From Eubacterium sp. (lineage in GTDB: Bacteria; Bacillota; Clostridia; Lachnospirales; Lachnospiraceae), in contig JAILOU010000033.1 of the NCBI GenBank assembly GCA_024690665.1, forward strand, positions 60,155 to 124,154: a stretch of DNA of 64,000 nucleotides, given 5' to 3'. The number at the start of each line of letters is the position of its first letter. The stretch's first letter is position 1. The notes under the pieces were generated by a model. That model was not told the origin of the DNA. It did not search any database and saw only the letters and a list, made by a program, of their open reading frames with translations. Shown here piece by piece: positions 10,805-20,275 of the stretch. The position numbers and the translations under genes are program-made.

Positions 10805-10816
10805 GCCTCTTTCCCC

Positions 10817-11551
10817 CTATATTCTTTTGATCAATTTTGCCGCAAGAAAAACACTAAACCCATACGCCACAAGACAGCCACTCATCACCAGCCTGCCTTG
10901 TATAGACTGATATAATACGTCCAGATACCCCGGCGAAGTCACCGTAATATAGATTACAATCCCAATCGGAACAAGCATCATAATGCGAAACTCCAATTGC
11001 TTTTCAGCTGTGATCGTATCAATCTCTCTTTGCACCTCATAGCCATCCGAGATTCTTTTGACGCAGCCAATCATAATACCGGCAAAATCCCCACCGCTTT
11101 TCATCGCGAATTCCATCACCCGGCAAAATATTTTTACATCTTCCAATCCACTTCTCTCCCCAAATCCCCTAAGGATTTCCCCAAAATTCTTTCCAACAGA
11201 CAACTGCTTTAGCATACGGTCCATTTCCCGAATCATAAGTGTCTCTTCTCCATAAATTGTATACAGATCATTTCTTGCACTCTTCCAGGCATTTTGCAGA
11301 GAATATCCTGCATACAAAGCTCCCTGAATCGATTGCATGGCATCCTGAAATTCCCGCCGAAGTTGATCGAGCATCTTTTGTTTTAGTTGTTTCATTCGAA
11401 TCCGATACCAAAGAGGTACCATTACAACTCCTACAGCCATCCCCCATACGCTTCGATAACAGATAAATGCTATCAACACCGTAATCCCCAATCCCTCTAA
11501 TACGAGCAATCCTTTTTTCCGGTTCTCAATACAATACCAGTCCTTGTCCAT
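10817..11551 (-). CDS. TadB-like type II secretion F protein
   Basis: 'ALYAGYSLQNAWKSA', 'MKSGGDFAGIM' and C-terminal TM segments. Confidence 0.8.
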   Translation of the reverse strand: MDKDWYCIENRKKGLLVLEGLGITVLIAFICYRSVWGMAVGVVMVPLWYRIRMKQLKQKMLDQLRREFQDAMQSIQGALYAGYSLQNAWKSARNDLYTIYGEETLMIREMDRMLKQLSVGKNFGEILRGFGERSGLEDVKIFCRVMEFAMKSGGDFAGIMIGCVKRISDGYEVQREIDTITAEKQLEFRIMMLVPIGIVIYITVTSPGYLDVLYQSIQGRLVMSGCLVAYGFSVFLAAKLIKRI

Positions 11552-12781
11552 CTAAAGCACCTCCGGCATAACCCCTGCAAGTTTACATTTTGTTTTGCTT
11601 TGCAATACATTCTTCTTCACCCATGTACCTGTAATTTTGCCATCTGTCTCCCCATCTTCTACAAATTGATACAACGGTGAAAATAAAATCTGCCCTTGTT
11701 CCCCTTCTATAATTTCACAGATTTCCAATACCTTACGACTCTTATCTCTTAGCCTTCCCAGGTGCACCATAATATCAATTCCACTGCTAATCTGTGCCCG
11801 CACCGCTGTAAGTGGCAGATCCATCCCCATCAAAACCATTGTTTCAAGCCGGTGCACCATATCTTTTGGTGAATCTGCGTGACCGGTACTTAAGCTGCCA
11901 TCGTGCCCCGACTGCATTGCCTGTAACATATCAAGTGCTTCTCGTCCGCGAACCTCCCCCACAATAATGCGATCCGGTCGCATTCTTAAAGCGGTTTTAA
12001 TCAGGTCCGTCATGGTGATTTCATGAACACCCTCAAAGTTTGCCCGACGAATCTCAAGCCTGACAAGATTCTCAATATCCTGAATCTGCAGCTCGGCTGA
12101 ATCTTCAATCGTAACAATTCTTTCATCCTTGGGAATGAACATTGACAGTGCATTTAAAAATGTTGTCTTTCCGCTACCGGTGCCCCCCGAAATAAAGATG
12201 TTATACCTGGCCCTGACAAGCGATGCCAAAAACATGGCCGCCTCTTCTCCAATGGAACCAAGCTCAATCAGTTTTCGCATGGTGATGGCTTCCTTAGGAA
12301 AACGACGGATACTAATTACTGCTCCATCTACCGCAATTGGTGGCAAAACGATGTTGACACGGGAAGCATCCGATAACCTCGTATCCACAATCGGCAGGCT
12401 CTCATTGACCATCTTGTTGTTTCGACCGACAATCTGCTGGATGACATCTTCAAGTTTTTCCTTAGAAGAAAAGGTATGCTCCCACTTATACAACTGCCCC
12501 TCTTTTTCATAAAAAATATGGTCCGGCCCATTTACCATAATTTCCGTGATCTGCGAATCCTCTAAAAGCTCTTGCAGGATATCCATTTTCCGAAGGGAAT
12601 TAAAGACAGCTGCAGCAAGCGCCTTTCTCGCATTCAAATCCATAAGTTGTACTCTATCTGAACGTTTCATAATCTCATAGATTGTCTCTTTCATCTCGTC
12701 ATCACCCAGATATTCTCCGAGATTTAATCGCTCAATCACTTCCCCACGTATTTCATTAACAAGCTGCGTCTGTCCCGACAT
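11552..12781 (-). CDS. CpaF/TadA secretion ATPase
   Basis: Walker A 'NIFISGGTGSGKTTFLNAL', 'RMRPDRIIVGEVRGREALDMLQAMQSGHDGSLSTGHA'. Confidence 0.96.
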   Translation of the reverse strand: MSGQTQLVNEIRGEVIERLNLGEYLGDDEMKETIYEIMKRSDRVQLMDLNARKALAAAVFNSLRKMDILQELLEDSQITEIMVNGPDHIFYEKEGQLYKWEHTFSSKEKLEDVIQQIVGRNNKMVNESLPIVDTRLSDASRVNIVLPPIAVDGAVISIRRFPKEAITMRKLIELGSIGEEAAMFLASLVRARYNIFISGGTGSGKTTFLNALSMFIPKDERIVTIEDSAELQIQDIENLVRLEIRRANFEGVHEITMTDLIKTALRMRPDRIIVGEVRGREALDMLQAMQSGHDGSLSTGHADSPKDMVHRLETMVLMGMDLPLTAVRAQISSGIDIMVHLGRLRDKSRKVLEICEIIEGEQGQILFSPLYQFVEDGETDGKITGTWVKKNVLQSKTKCKLAGVMPEVL

Positions 12782-12793
12782 CTTTTTATCCCC

Positions 12794-13765
12794 CTACTCA
12801 CCAATGGCCATAGCCTCTTTAGAACCGATTTGATCCGGATCGTATGCATGTGTTTCTTGCAGTTTGACCCGAATAAAGGTATCTTCTCGCTCTTTGCCAT
12901 AATACATTTTGATATTCTCTTCAAATTGACGCTGCGTCAGCATCGCACTGTGCACATCCCATTCAAGCAAAATCTTTTTGGAAAAACTGTCAAACAGTTC
13001 AAAGAATTCTTCAATCAGACAGTCAAAACAAAGAACTACCTCTTCGTAATCGGTCTTCATCTGAACCAGTTCCAGGAATTTTACAATCTGCTCTCTTTTC
13101 AGTCTGCCGGCCGCACCGCTGACATATGGTGGCAGGATTAATTCCACCCCAAATGCATGATAGATAAATCCTCGCAAATCAAATTCTTCCTCTTTCATTT
13201 CCATCAGATACATCACATCGAGCAGATCGCTTTGAACCTCATACTGCTCCGAAAAAAAATAAAAACCATTTTGCAAGATTGGCACAAACAATGTCTTTTT
13301 TTCAAGATGCTTTGCATAGGAAATGCCATAATACACCGTATCCGGATGTTTCGACGGCGCATAGATTCCGGTAATATGTAAAGAACTTTTAAATACCTGA
13401 TTATCCTTTGAAAAAAAGCCATTCCACAAATCACTGCCGAAGATACTTCTTACAATCCCCTGATAATCCTGATACTTATCAATCACCGGATATCCCATCA
13501 GCCACTTGGGAACATATCCGCTGCCCAATAGCATGACGCGCTCCTTAAGCCCCTCTATATACGCCGGCTTCCAAAAGGGCTCTGCCATCAGATACAGACT
13601 TTGCCCATCGTCAAGCCCCTGAAAATCCGCCTCTTTCGTGATTCCGATATACTGCAGATTCCGGTCTTTTTTTTGCTGTAATTTCATAAGTAGCCGGTCC
13701 ACATAACTCATCTCGGTATCACAAATCACAATTCGTTTAATACTCACATACCTACCTCCTGACAA
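12794..13765 (-). CDS. TadZ/CpaE-like protein with degenerate P-loop
   Basis: Position between TadA and prepilin peptidase; 'LHITGIYAPSKHPDTVYYGISYAKHL' resembles a CpaE Walker A segment lacking GK. Confidence 0.6.
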   Translation of the reverse strand: MSGGRYVSIKRIVICDTEMSYVDRLLMKLQQKKDRNLQYIGITKEADFQGLDDGQSLYLMAEPFWKPAYIEGLKERVMLLGSGYVPKWLMGYPVIDKYQDYQGIVRSIFGSDLWNGFFSKDNQVFKSSLHITGIYAPSKHPDTVYYGISYAKHLEKKTLFVPILQNGFYFFSEQYEVQSDLLDVMYLMEMKEEEFDLRGFIYHAFGVELILPPYVSGAAGRLKREQIVKFLELVQMKTDYEEVVLCFDCLIEEFFELFDSFSKKILLEWDVHSAMLTQRQFEENIKMYYGKEREDTFIRVKLQETHAYDPDQIGSKEAMAIGE

Positions 13766-14226
13766 ATCACATATCCAAACAGGATAAAGACTGAAAAATG
13801 AATGAGATTCTCACGCCCACCGCGATCATAGACCGGAATACTTTTTGAAAGTACCGCCCCCCGAAGGTACTCAAAAAAGTAAGCAATCCGCGTCCATCCA
13901 TTTTTGTTTTTTATTAATTTCCAACAACAAAAGACTGCTGCAAGTACGAAAGATACCATCATACAATGTATGAGGCCTGTAAATCCAACAAATGCACCTA
14001 CCACGGCAAATAGTTTTAAATCCCCTGCGCCAAGTGCACGCATGATAAATAATGGAAATAATAGAATAATCGGAACAAGAATGTTCCCCAAAAAATATAA
14101 GATACCAAGTCCGCCGTAAAGGCTGTATTGGTATACGAATCCACAGCAAAGGCCTCCAAGAATGATGGCATGATCAATACGCTCTGCCTTAAGATCCGTT
14201 ATGACTGCTCCCGATAATAAGAGCAA
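13744..14226 (-). CDS. Second prepilin peptidase (A24 family)
   Basis: Multi-TM with 'IMRALGAGDLKLFAVVGAFVG' GxGD motif and 'ITDLKAERI'. Confidence 0.82.
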   Translation of the reverse strand: MLLLSGAVITDLKAERIDHAIILGGLCCGFVYQYSLYGGLGILYFLGNILVPIILLFPLFIMRALGAGDLKLFAVVGAFVGFTGLIHCMMVSFVLAAVFCCWKLIKNKNGWTRIAYFFEYLRGAVLSKSIPVYDRGGRENLIHFSVFILFGYVICQEVGM

Positions 14227-14461
14227 AAGAACAATCTGAACTGCTGCCAGAAAGCTTCACCTCCTCTTCAATTGTGAATGCTTCTTTTGCAGCTGCCCTT
14301 TTTTGTTGTAGCCTGAATTATAGTAGCTGAAAATTTATTTGTCCATGCTATTTTTGCAAATTTTTTATTTTCGACATTTCTAACAAAATTTTCCGTTAAA
14401 AAATTTATAGAGAACCTGCAAACGCTTGCAATATCTACATTTTTCATGTCAAAAAGCATAA

Positions 14462-14491
14462 AAAAACACCGCCGAAAATTCTCGGCGGTGT
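14462..14491 (-). terminator. Rho-independent terminator of thrH
   Basis: acaccgccga...tcggcggtgt stem followed on minus strand by T run. Confidence 0.85.
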
Positions 14492-14501
14492 GACTAATTT
14501 C

Positions 14502-15104
14502 TTATGCAAGAGCGTTCTTGATAGCATTTAACAAATCGTCAAATTCATCGAATGCAGGAATCTCAGGATAATCCTTTTTGATCTGCTCTGTACTCTTAAA
14601 TAAAAATCCTGCCTTACTTGCCTGAATCATGGCAAGGTCATTGTGGCTGTCTCCACTGGCAATCGTTTCAAATCCCATGTCATGAAGGGCATTTACCGTT
14701 GTCAGCTTAGACTTTGGACAACGCATCTTATAATCGGTAATCTCGCCATTGTCCGCAACTACGAGCTCGTTACAAAACAGTGTCGGGTAGTTTAGCTTCT
14801 TCATAAGAGGCATTGCAAACTGTGTAAATGTATCAGAAATAATTACGACCTGCGTAATCTTACGAAGCTCATCTAAGAACTCTTTTGCTCCCGGGATTGG
14901 ATCGATTGTTGCAATCGTCTCCTGAATCTCCTTTAAGCCAAGTCCATGCTCCTTTAAAATATTTAAACGGTACTTCATCAGCTTGTCATAATCCGGCTCA
15001 TCACGAGTTGTCTTCTCAAGCTCCGGAATACCGGTTGCCTTTGCAAATGCAATCCAAATCTCCGGTACAAGTACCCCTTCCATATCCAAACATACAATAT
15101 CCAT
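14502..15104 (-). CDS. thrH: ThrH-type phosphoserine phosphatase / homoserine phosphotransferase (HAD)
   Basis: 'MDIVCLDMEGVLVPEIWIAFAKATGI' and 'ASGDSHNDLAMI' HAD motifs characteristic of ThrH. Confidence 0.88.
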   Translation of the reverse strand: MDIVCLDMEGVLVPEIWIAFAKATGIPELEKTTRDEPDYDKLMKYRLNILKEHGLGLKEIQETIATIDPIPGAKEFLDELRKITQVVIISDTFTQFAMPLMKKLNYPTLFCNELVVADNGEITDYKMRCPKSKLTTVNALHDMGFETIASGDSHNDLAMIQASKAGFLFKSTEQIKKDYPEIPAFDEFDDLLNAIKNALA

Positions 15105-15248
15105 TTTTAAATCCTCCGCGCGTTTTTACTTTACCATTATAATATAGTGAAGTGCACCCTGCTTTGTCAACGACCTCTTTCTTGTTACGCATTATTTTTT
15201 CTGTTAAAATCAAGGTAATAAGTACGACTAGCGAAAGGACGTGAACAG

Positions 15249-16172
15249 TTGAAAGAAGAGTTTACATATTTATCAAAAGACGGTATCACGAATATCCATG
15301 CAGTCCACTGGATTCCGGACGGTAAGGTAAAAGCCATCCTTCAGATTGTGCATGGAATGGACGAATACATAGAGCGCTACGAAGAATTTGCCCTGTTTTT
15401 AAATGAGCAGGGCTATCTGGTTGCCGGTCACGACCACTTAGGTCACGGTCAGTCCGTTCGCTCCGAAGAAGACCTTGGATTCTTTGCCGAACAAAATGGT
15501 AATGAATGCCTTCTAAGTGACATTCATGCGATGCGCCAAAAGACCACCGAATCTTATCCGGATATTCCCTACTTTGTCATGGGTCACTCGATGGGTTCGT
15601 TCCTCATTCGTCAGTATATTCAAGATCATTTTGACGGCCTTGCAGGCTGTATCATCATGGGAACCGGAATGCCAACCGACGGCTCATTAAGCACCGGTAA
15701 AAAGCTGTGTAAAATCATTTCCGTTTTCCATAACTGGCGTTATCGAAGCCATTTTCTTAATAAGATGATAATGGGTGCCTACAATAAGAAATTTGCACCA
15801 ACCAGAACCTCAGCAGACTGGCTTACTAAGAATACCGACATTGTAGATGCTTATTTACAAGATCCTTTCTGCACTTTCTGCTTTACGCTAAATGGCTACT
15901 ACAACATGTTCCTGAGCATTGAGCAGGCAAAAGATCCGACGAAAATTGCGAAGACGCCTAAATCATTTCCTATCTTTTTGGTATCCGGCGGTGACGATCC
16001 CGTCGGACAGTTTGGAAGTGGTGTCAACGAGCTATATGAACTCTTTCAAAAGATTGGAATGGAAGATTGCACCATGCGTCTATATCTGAATGACCGCCAC
16101 GAGATCTTACACGAAACTGACAAAGATACCGTCTTTCACGATCTGCTTCGCTGGCTCGATAGCAAACAATAA
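15249..16172 (+). CDS. Alpha/beta hydrolase (monoacylglycerol lipase / lysophospholipase-like), TTG start
   Basis: 'HGMDEYIERYEEFALFLNEQGY', 'GHDHLGHGQS', 'VMGHSMGSFL' nucleophile elbow. Confidence 0.87.
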   Translation: MKEEFTYLSKDGITNIHAVHWIPDGKVKAILQIVHGMDEYIERYEEFALFLNEQGYLVAGHDHLGHGQSVRSEEDLGFFAEQNGNECLLSDIHAMRQKTTESYPDIPYFVMGHSMGSFLIRQYIQDHFDGLAGCIIMGTGMPTDGSLSTGKKLCKIISVFHNWRYRSHFLNKMIMGAYNKKFAPTRTSADWLTKNTDIVDAYLQDPFCTFCFTLNGYYNMFLSIEQAKDPTKIAKTPKSFPIFLVSGGDDPVGQFGSGVNELYELFQKIGMEDCTMRLYLNDRHEILHETDKDTVFHDLLRWLDSKQ

Positions 16173-16177
16173 CAACA

Positions 16178-16208
16178 AACCCCATTGGATTATACTCCAA
16201 TGGGGTTT
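16178..16208. terminator. Bidirectional terminator
   Basis: aaaccccattgga ... tccaatggggttt between convergent genes. Confidence 0.85.
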
Positions 16209-16225
16209 TACTATATTCTCAGATC

Positions 16226-17458
16226 TTAATTTTTCGGTCTTCTTACTCCAAAGAATACAACAAATCCAACAACTGTCAGGATAATCATCATAATCATCGT
16301 AGTGAAATAAGACTGGCTTGAGTCATATAACTTTCCTGCAATAGTAGATGCAAATGATGCAATAATCAGGTTCGTATTAATCAGTGAGAAGTTCGTCGGA
16401 TAATTGGTTCTTCCGAAGAAATCACTGATAATTGCTGAGTTTGTCGGTGTTACACCACCGTATGCGATACCACCTACAATAAATCCGATTGTCAAAATCG
16501 TAAAGGATCCTGTTGCGAGGGATGCAATAATAATCAGTGCTGCAATGATGAAGACAATCATATCTAAAATCATTGTGAACTTGTGTCCCTTCTTATCGAA
16601 GATGCCACCGAAGATTACTCGTCCGATTCCGTTGAAGATGGAAATCAAACCTACAACAGTTGCAATTGTTCCTGCAGAAACAGTTGGACCAACCTCAGTT
16701 GCGATACCACTACCTTGTGATACAAGCGCAAGTCCTGCTCCGGAAATAACGATTGCCCAGATATAGTAGCACCAGAATGATGGATGGCGAAGCATCTCAC
16801 CCGGTGTCTTTTCACTTGCCGGTTCTCTGACTTCCTTTTTCTTAGAACTGTCTTCCACTGCCTTTGGCTTATATCCGGCATCCGGCTTTACAAGAAAGAT
16901 ACTGCAGATTACAAGCACAATCACAACGATAATACCAATGACTCTAAAGGTTGCCTGCCATCCGTCAGATCCGTCTGCCGGTGTGTATGCTGTATAAACT
17001 TTACCGACAATAAAACTACTAAGACCAAATCCCATCAGAAGGATTCCGGAAATCAATCCCTGTTTATCCGGGAACCATGCCGAAACCGTTCCCATAACCG
17101 GTGTATAGGCAAATCCGGCACCAAGTCCACAGATGATACCAAATCCTAAGTATAACAATGCCGGTGAATCTCCTGCCATTGCTGCAATAAAGAATCCAAT
17201 GATAAATAAGATTCCTGCAAGGATAATAAAGATTCTGGTTGGAATCTTCTTAGATAAGATTCCGGCGATTAATCCTCCCAGACAGAAAAATACCATTACA
17301 AGGGTAAATGTCAGCGACAACTGTGCTGCTGTCCAATCTGTGTGTGCGGCTCCGATTGGCTTTGACATTACAGACCATGCATAAACAAGACCTGCCATCA
17401 GCAAAGCGATTACGCCGAAGATCGCATACACCCAGCGATTCAAACTCTTCATATTCAA
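16226..17458 (-). CDS. OFA-family MFS transporter (oxalate/formate antiporter-like)
   Basis: 12-TM MFS; 'YAWSVMSKPIGAAHTDWTAAQLSLTFTLVMVFFCLGG' typical of OFA family. Confidence 0.85.
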   Translation of the reverse strand: MNMKSLNRWVYAIFGVIALLMAGLVYAWSVMSKPIGAAHTDWTAAQLSLTFTLVMVFFCLGGLIAGILSKKIPTRIFIILAGILFIIGFFIAAMAGDSPALLYLGFGIICGLGAGFAYTPVMGTVSAWFPDKQGLISGILLMGFGLSSFIVGKVYTAYTPADGSDGWQATFRVIGIIVVIVLVICSIFLVKPDAGYKPKAVEDSSKKKEVREPASEKTPGEMLRHPSFWCYYIWAIVISGAGLALVSQGSGIATEVGPTVSAGTIATVVGLISIFNGIGRVIFGGIFDKKGHKFTMILDMIVFIIAALIIIASLATGSFTILTIGFIVGGIAYGGVTPTNSAIISDFFGRTNYPTNFSLINTNLIIASFASTIAGKLYDSSQSYFTTMIMMIILTVVGFVVFFGVRRPKN

Positions 17459-17693
17459 TTCCTCCTAAGCCAAATGTTTAATATCATTAGGTATTCATAT
17501 ACCTTCTGCTATTTAGCAGAATTCAACTTTTTGTATTATAGATGATTCTTTTGCAAACTGCAAGATATTTCCCCTATCCAATCCTTCATATCATATGAAT
17601 TATGCGTCGTTTAGAACCCCTCGCCAACCTTGAAATCACAATACATTCTCGTTATAATGGCTATGAATGCATGAAAGAAAGACAGGTGGTTTT

Positions 17694-19142
17694 ATGAAAT
17701 ATATCAAAGCTCATAAAATAAGTGCCATTTTGATTTTGATTGTCATTATTTTAGCAGCAATCTATGTTGGAATCAGCATTTATTTTTCTACACATTTCTT
17801 CCCAAATACAACGGTAAATGGAGAAGAAGCTTCCAAGATGACAGCCGATGAGGTGGATTCCGTCCTTCGCGCTGCTGCCGACAACTATGTTCTGACCATC
17901 ACAGACCGCGATGGCAACGACTATGAACTTGTCGGGGCCGACTTTGATTATTCGTATTCGCTTCCGGATTCGTCTAAGACTTTATTAAAGGAACAAAGCG
18001 GCTTCGCCTGGCCGATGAATCTTAATCGTTCTCACGAGCTGACCCTTGACGTGGATGCTTCTTATGAAGAAACAGCTGCCAAAAATGCAATGTCCAAACT
18101 TGCTTTGTTTGACACAGATTCTTACATTGCGCCTCAAGACGCACAACTTACCGAAACGGATGATGGATGGGTAATTACAGAAGAAGTCATGGGAACAACG
18201 CTTTTAGACAGCGCCCGTGACAAGGTTCTTGCTGCACTTGATGAAGGTGCTGCCACGCTTGAACTTACCAATGATGATTATGAAAATCCAACGGTTTATT
18301 CCGACGACGAAAGCCTGCAAAATACCCTGACACAGATTTCCAAATATACAGATACAACGATTACCTATACCCTTAAGAGTTCTGATGAAGACCTGGTCAT
18401 CGACGGCACTGTTATCAAGTCTCTGATTAAAATTGACGATGACGGTAATATCTCCATCGACGAAGATGCCGTAACAGATTATGTACAGTCTCTGGCCAGC
18501 ACTTATAATACCTACGGTGATGAACGCGAATTCGAAACCTCTCTTGGTGATACTATTACCATCGGTGGTGGCGACTATGGCTGGGTTGTCGATAAGGATG
18601 CGATGAAAGAACAGCTTCTTGAAGATCTGAATACAGGTGGCACCATTACCGGTGAGATGCAGTACTCTCAGGAAGCAACTTATGAAGGCTCAGACGAGAT
18701 CCAGGATACCTATGTGGAAATCGACTACACGAAACAGCATCTGTACTACTATAAAGAGGGCAAGCTTATTGTGGAAACCGACATTGTATCCGGTAATATC
18801 AACAAGGGAAATGGTTCTCCGGACGGTATCTTTAAGATTGTTTATAAGCAGTCTCCTGCTACTTTGGTTGGTGAAAATTACTCTTCCGACGTAACGTATT
18901 TTATGCCATTTGCTTATAATGTCGGTATTCATGATGCTAGCTGGAGAAGTTCCTTCGGCGGTTCCATTTATAAAACTTCCGGTTCTCATGGCTGCATTAA
19001 CGTGCCGGAATCTGCTGCTAAAAAGATTTACAAAAACATTGAAGCCGGCACTCCGGTAATTGCTTTCTATCGTAAGGCCGTTAAGCTGACTTCCGAAAAT
19101 GCCAAAGTTTCAAATGCATATTCTTATGTTTCTGAGGATTAA
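17694..19142 (+). CDS. L,D-transpeptidase (YkuD) with putative peptidoglycan-binding domains
   Basis: N-terminal TM, C-terminal 'GIHDASWRSSFGGSIYKTSGSHGCINVPESAA' YkuD catalytic motif; ATG at 17694 preceded by aggtgg. Confidence 0.92.
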   Translation: MKYIKAHKISAILILIVIILAAIYVGISIYFSTHFFPNTTVNGEEASKMTADEVDSVLRAAADNYVLTITDRDGNDYELVGADFDYSYSLPDSSKTLLKEQSGFAWPMNLNRSHELTLDVDASYEETAAKNAMSKLALFDTDSYIAPQDAQLTETDDGWVITEEVMGTTLLDSARDKVLAALDEGAATLELTNDDYENPTVYSDDESLQNTLTQISKYTDTTITYTLKSSDEDLVIDGTVIKSLIKIDDDGNISIDEDAVTDYVQSLASTYNTYGDEREFETSLGDTITIGGGDYGWVVDKDAMKEQLLEDLNTGGTITGEMQYSQEATYEGSDEIQDTYVEIDYTKQHLYYYKEGKLIVETDIVSGNINKGNGSPDGIFKIVYKQSPATLVGENYSSDVTYFMPFAYNVGIHDASWRSSFGGSIYKTSGSHGCINVPESAAKKIYKNIEAGTPVIAFYRKAVKLTSENAKVSNAYSYVSED

Positions 19143-19145
19143 ATC

Positions 19146-20009
19146 ATGAGCAAAACAGGATTGATTATGGAAGGTGGCGGCATGCGCTGTGCGTATGGCG
19201 CCGCCTTATTAGATAGATTTTTAGATGATGGCATTTCTTTTGATTATGTCATCGGTGTTTCTGCCGGCGCAGGCTGCCTGGTCTCTTACCTTGGCGGACA
19301 GCGAGACCGTAACTTTCGCTTTTATTCGGTTCATTTAGATGACCCTGATTATTTTGGCGCCCGTACCTTTCTTAGAAATGGTTCTTTTTTTAATTTGCCT
19401 CATATCTATCACGATATGATTGTACATGACGGCGTCGATCCGCTAAATTATCCGGGTATTGCATCTAACCCTTGTGAACTTGAGATGGTGACGACAAATG
19501 CTCATCACGGCACCGCCGAATATCTGACCAAGGATGATCTTGCCCAGGATGATTATTGGGCGCTTATGGCTTCTTGCGCCATTCCGATTGTCTGCAAACC
19601 GATTGCTCATAATGGTCGCATGTACTACGACGGCGGCGTTGTGGATTCTATTCCTGTTGAACGTGCTCTCCTTAAAGGCTGTGACAAATTAGTGGTGCTG
19701 CTTTCGAGAGGCCGTGACTACAAGATGTCTCCGCAAAAATATCGCGTTTTGTATCACATGCTGCTTCACAAATATCCACAGACAGCCAAAGCGCTCGACA
19801 AGCGACATCTGCTTTATGAGGCTTCTCGTAGTAAGTGTTTTGATTTGGAAGAAAAGGGACAGGCCTTTTTAATTATGCCATCTCACGATCCGGGAGTTAC
19901 GCCTTATACGAAGGATGCCGGATTGCTAAAAGAATTTTATGAAATTGGGCTACGTGATTATGAAGATCTGAAAGAAGATTTGCTTCGATTTCTTAAGAGT
20001 TCTTTGTGA
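19146..20009 (+). CDS. Patatin-like phospholipase
   Basis: 'GLIMEGGGMRCAYGAALLD', 'VIGVSAGAG' GxSxG, 'YYDGGVVDSIP' DGG motif. Confidence 0.93.
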   Translation: MSKTGLIMEGGGMRCAYGAALLDRFLDDGISFDYVIGVSAGAGCLVSYLGGQRDRNFRFYSVHLDDPDYFGARTFLRNGSFFNLPHIYHDMIVHDGVDPLNYPGIASNPCELEMVTTNAHHGTAEYLTKDDLAQDDYWALMASCAIPIVCKPIAHNGRMYYDGGVVDSIPVERALLKGCDKLVVLLSRGRDYKMSPQKYRVLYHMLLHKYPQTAKALDKRHLLYEASRSKCFDLEEKGQAFLIMPSHDPGVTPYTKDAGLLKEFYEIGLRDYEDLKEDLLRFLKSSL

Positions 20010-20021
20010 TGATTTTTGATT

Positions 20022-20205
20022 GTGGGTGGGGATGGTTGCTTTCTCAGAGAATACGATTTCTCCCCGCACCGATGCCGCCGCTTTTCAAAATTTTTCTGCG
20101 TATCTTATGATTTGCCCGCCACCGCCCGTGTTCTGCTAGGATGGATGTTGTAAATTTACAAGAAATGGCCCATTGTGCCTTCGGCACACCTTACGGCATA
20201 AAAAA
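20022..20205 (+). repeat. Dispersed head repeat, copy 1, with truncated cloverleaf (arm 1 only)
   Basis: Shares ctttctcagagaatacgatttctccccgcaccga...cccgtgttctgctaggat...aagaaatggcc...tgtgccttcggcaca with reverse complement of ~44386-44200, and more weakly with 43491-43650. Confidence 0.88.
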
Positions 20206-20275
20206 CCATCCCTCATCCGGTTGAACGCTTCATCAAGAATCACTTTGGCAAATCCAATTATATCTCTGCCAATCC

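Noticed and set aside
14268-14459. 63-aa minus-strand ORF upstream of the tad locus
   Set aside because: No recognisable domain and AT-rich promoter-like sequence; not enough support to call coding.
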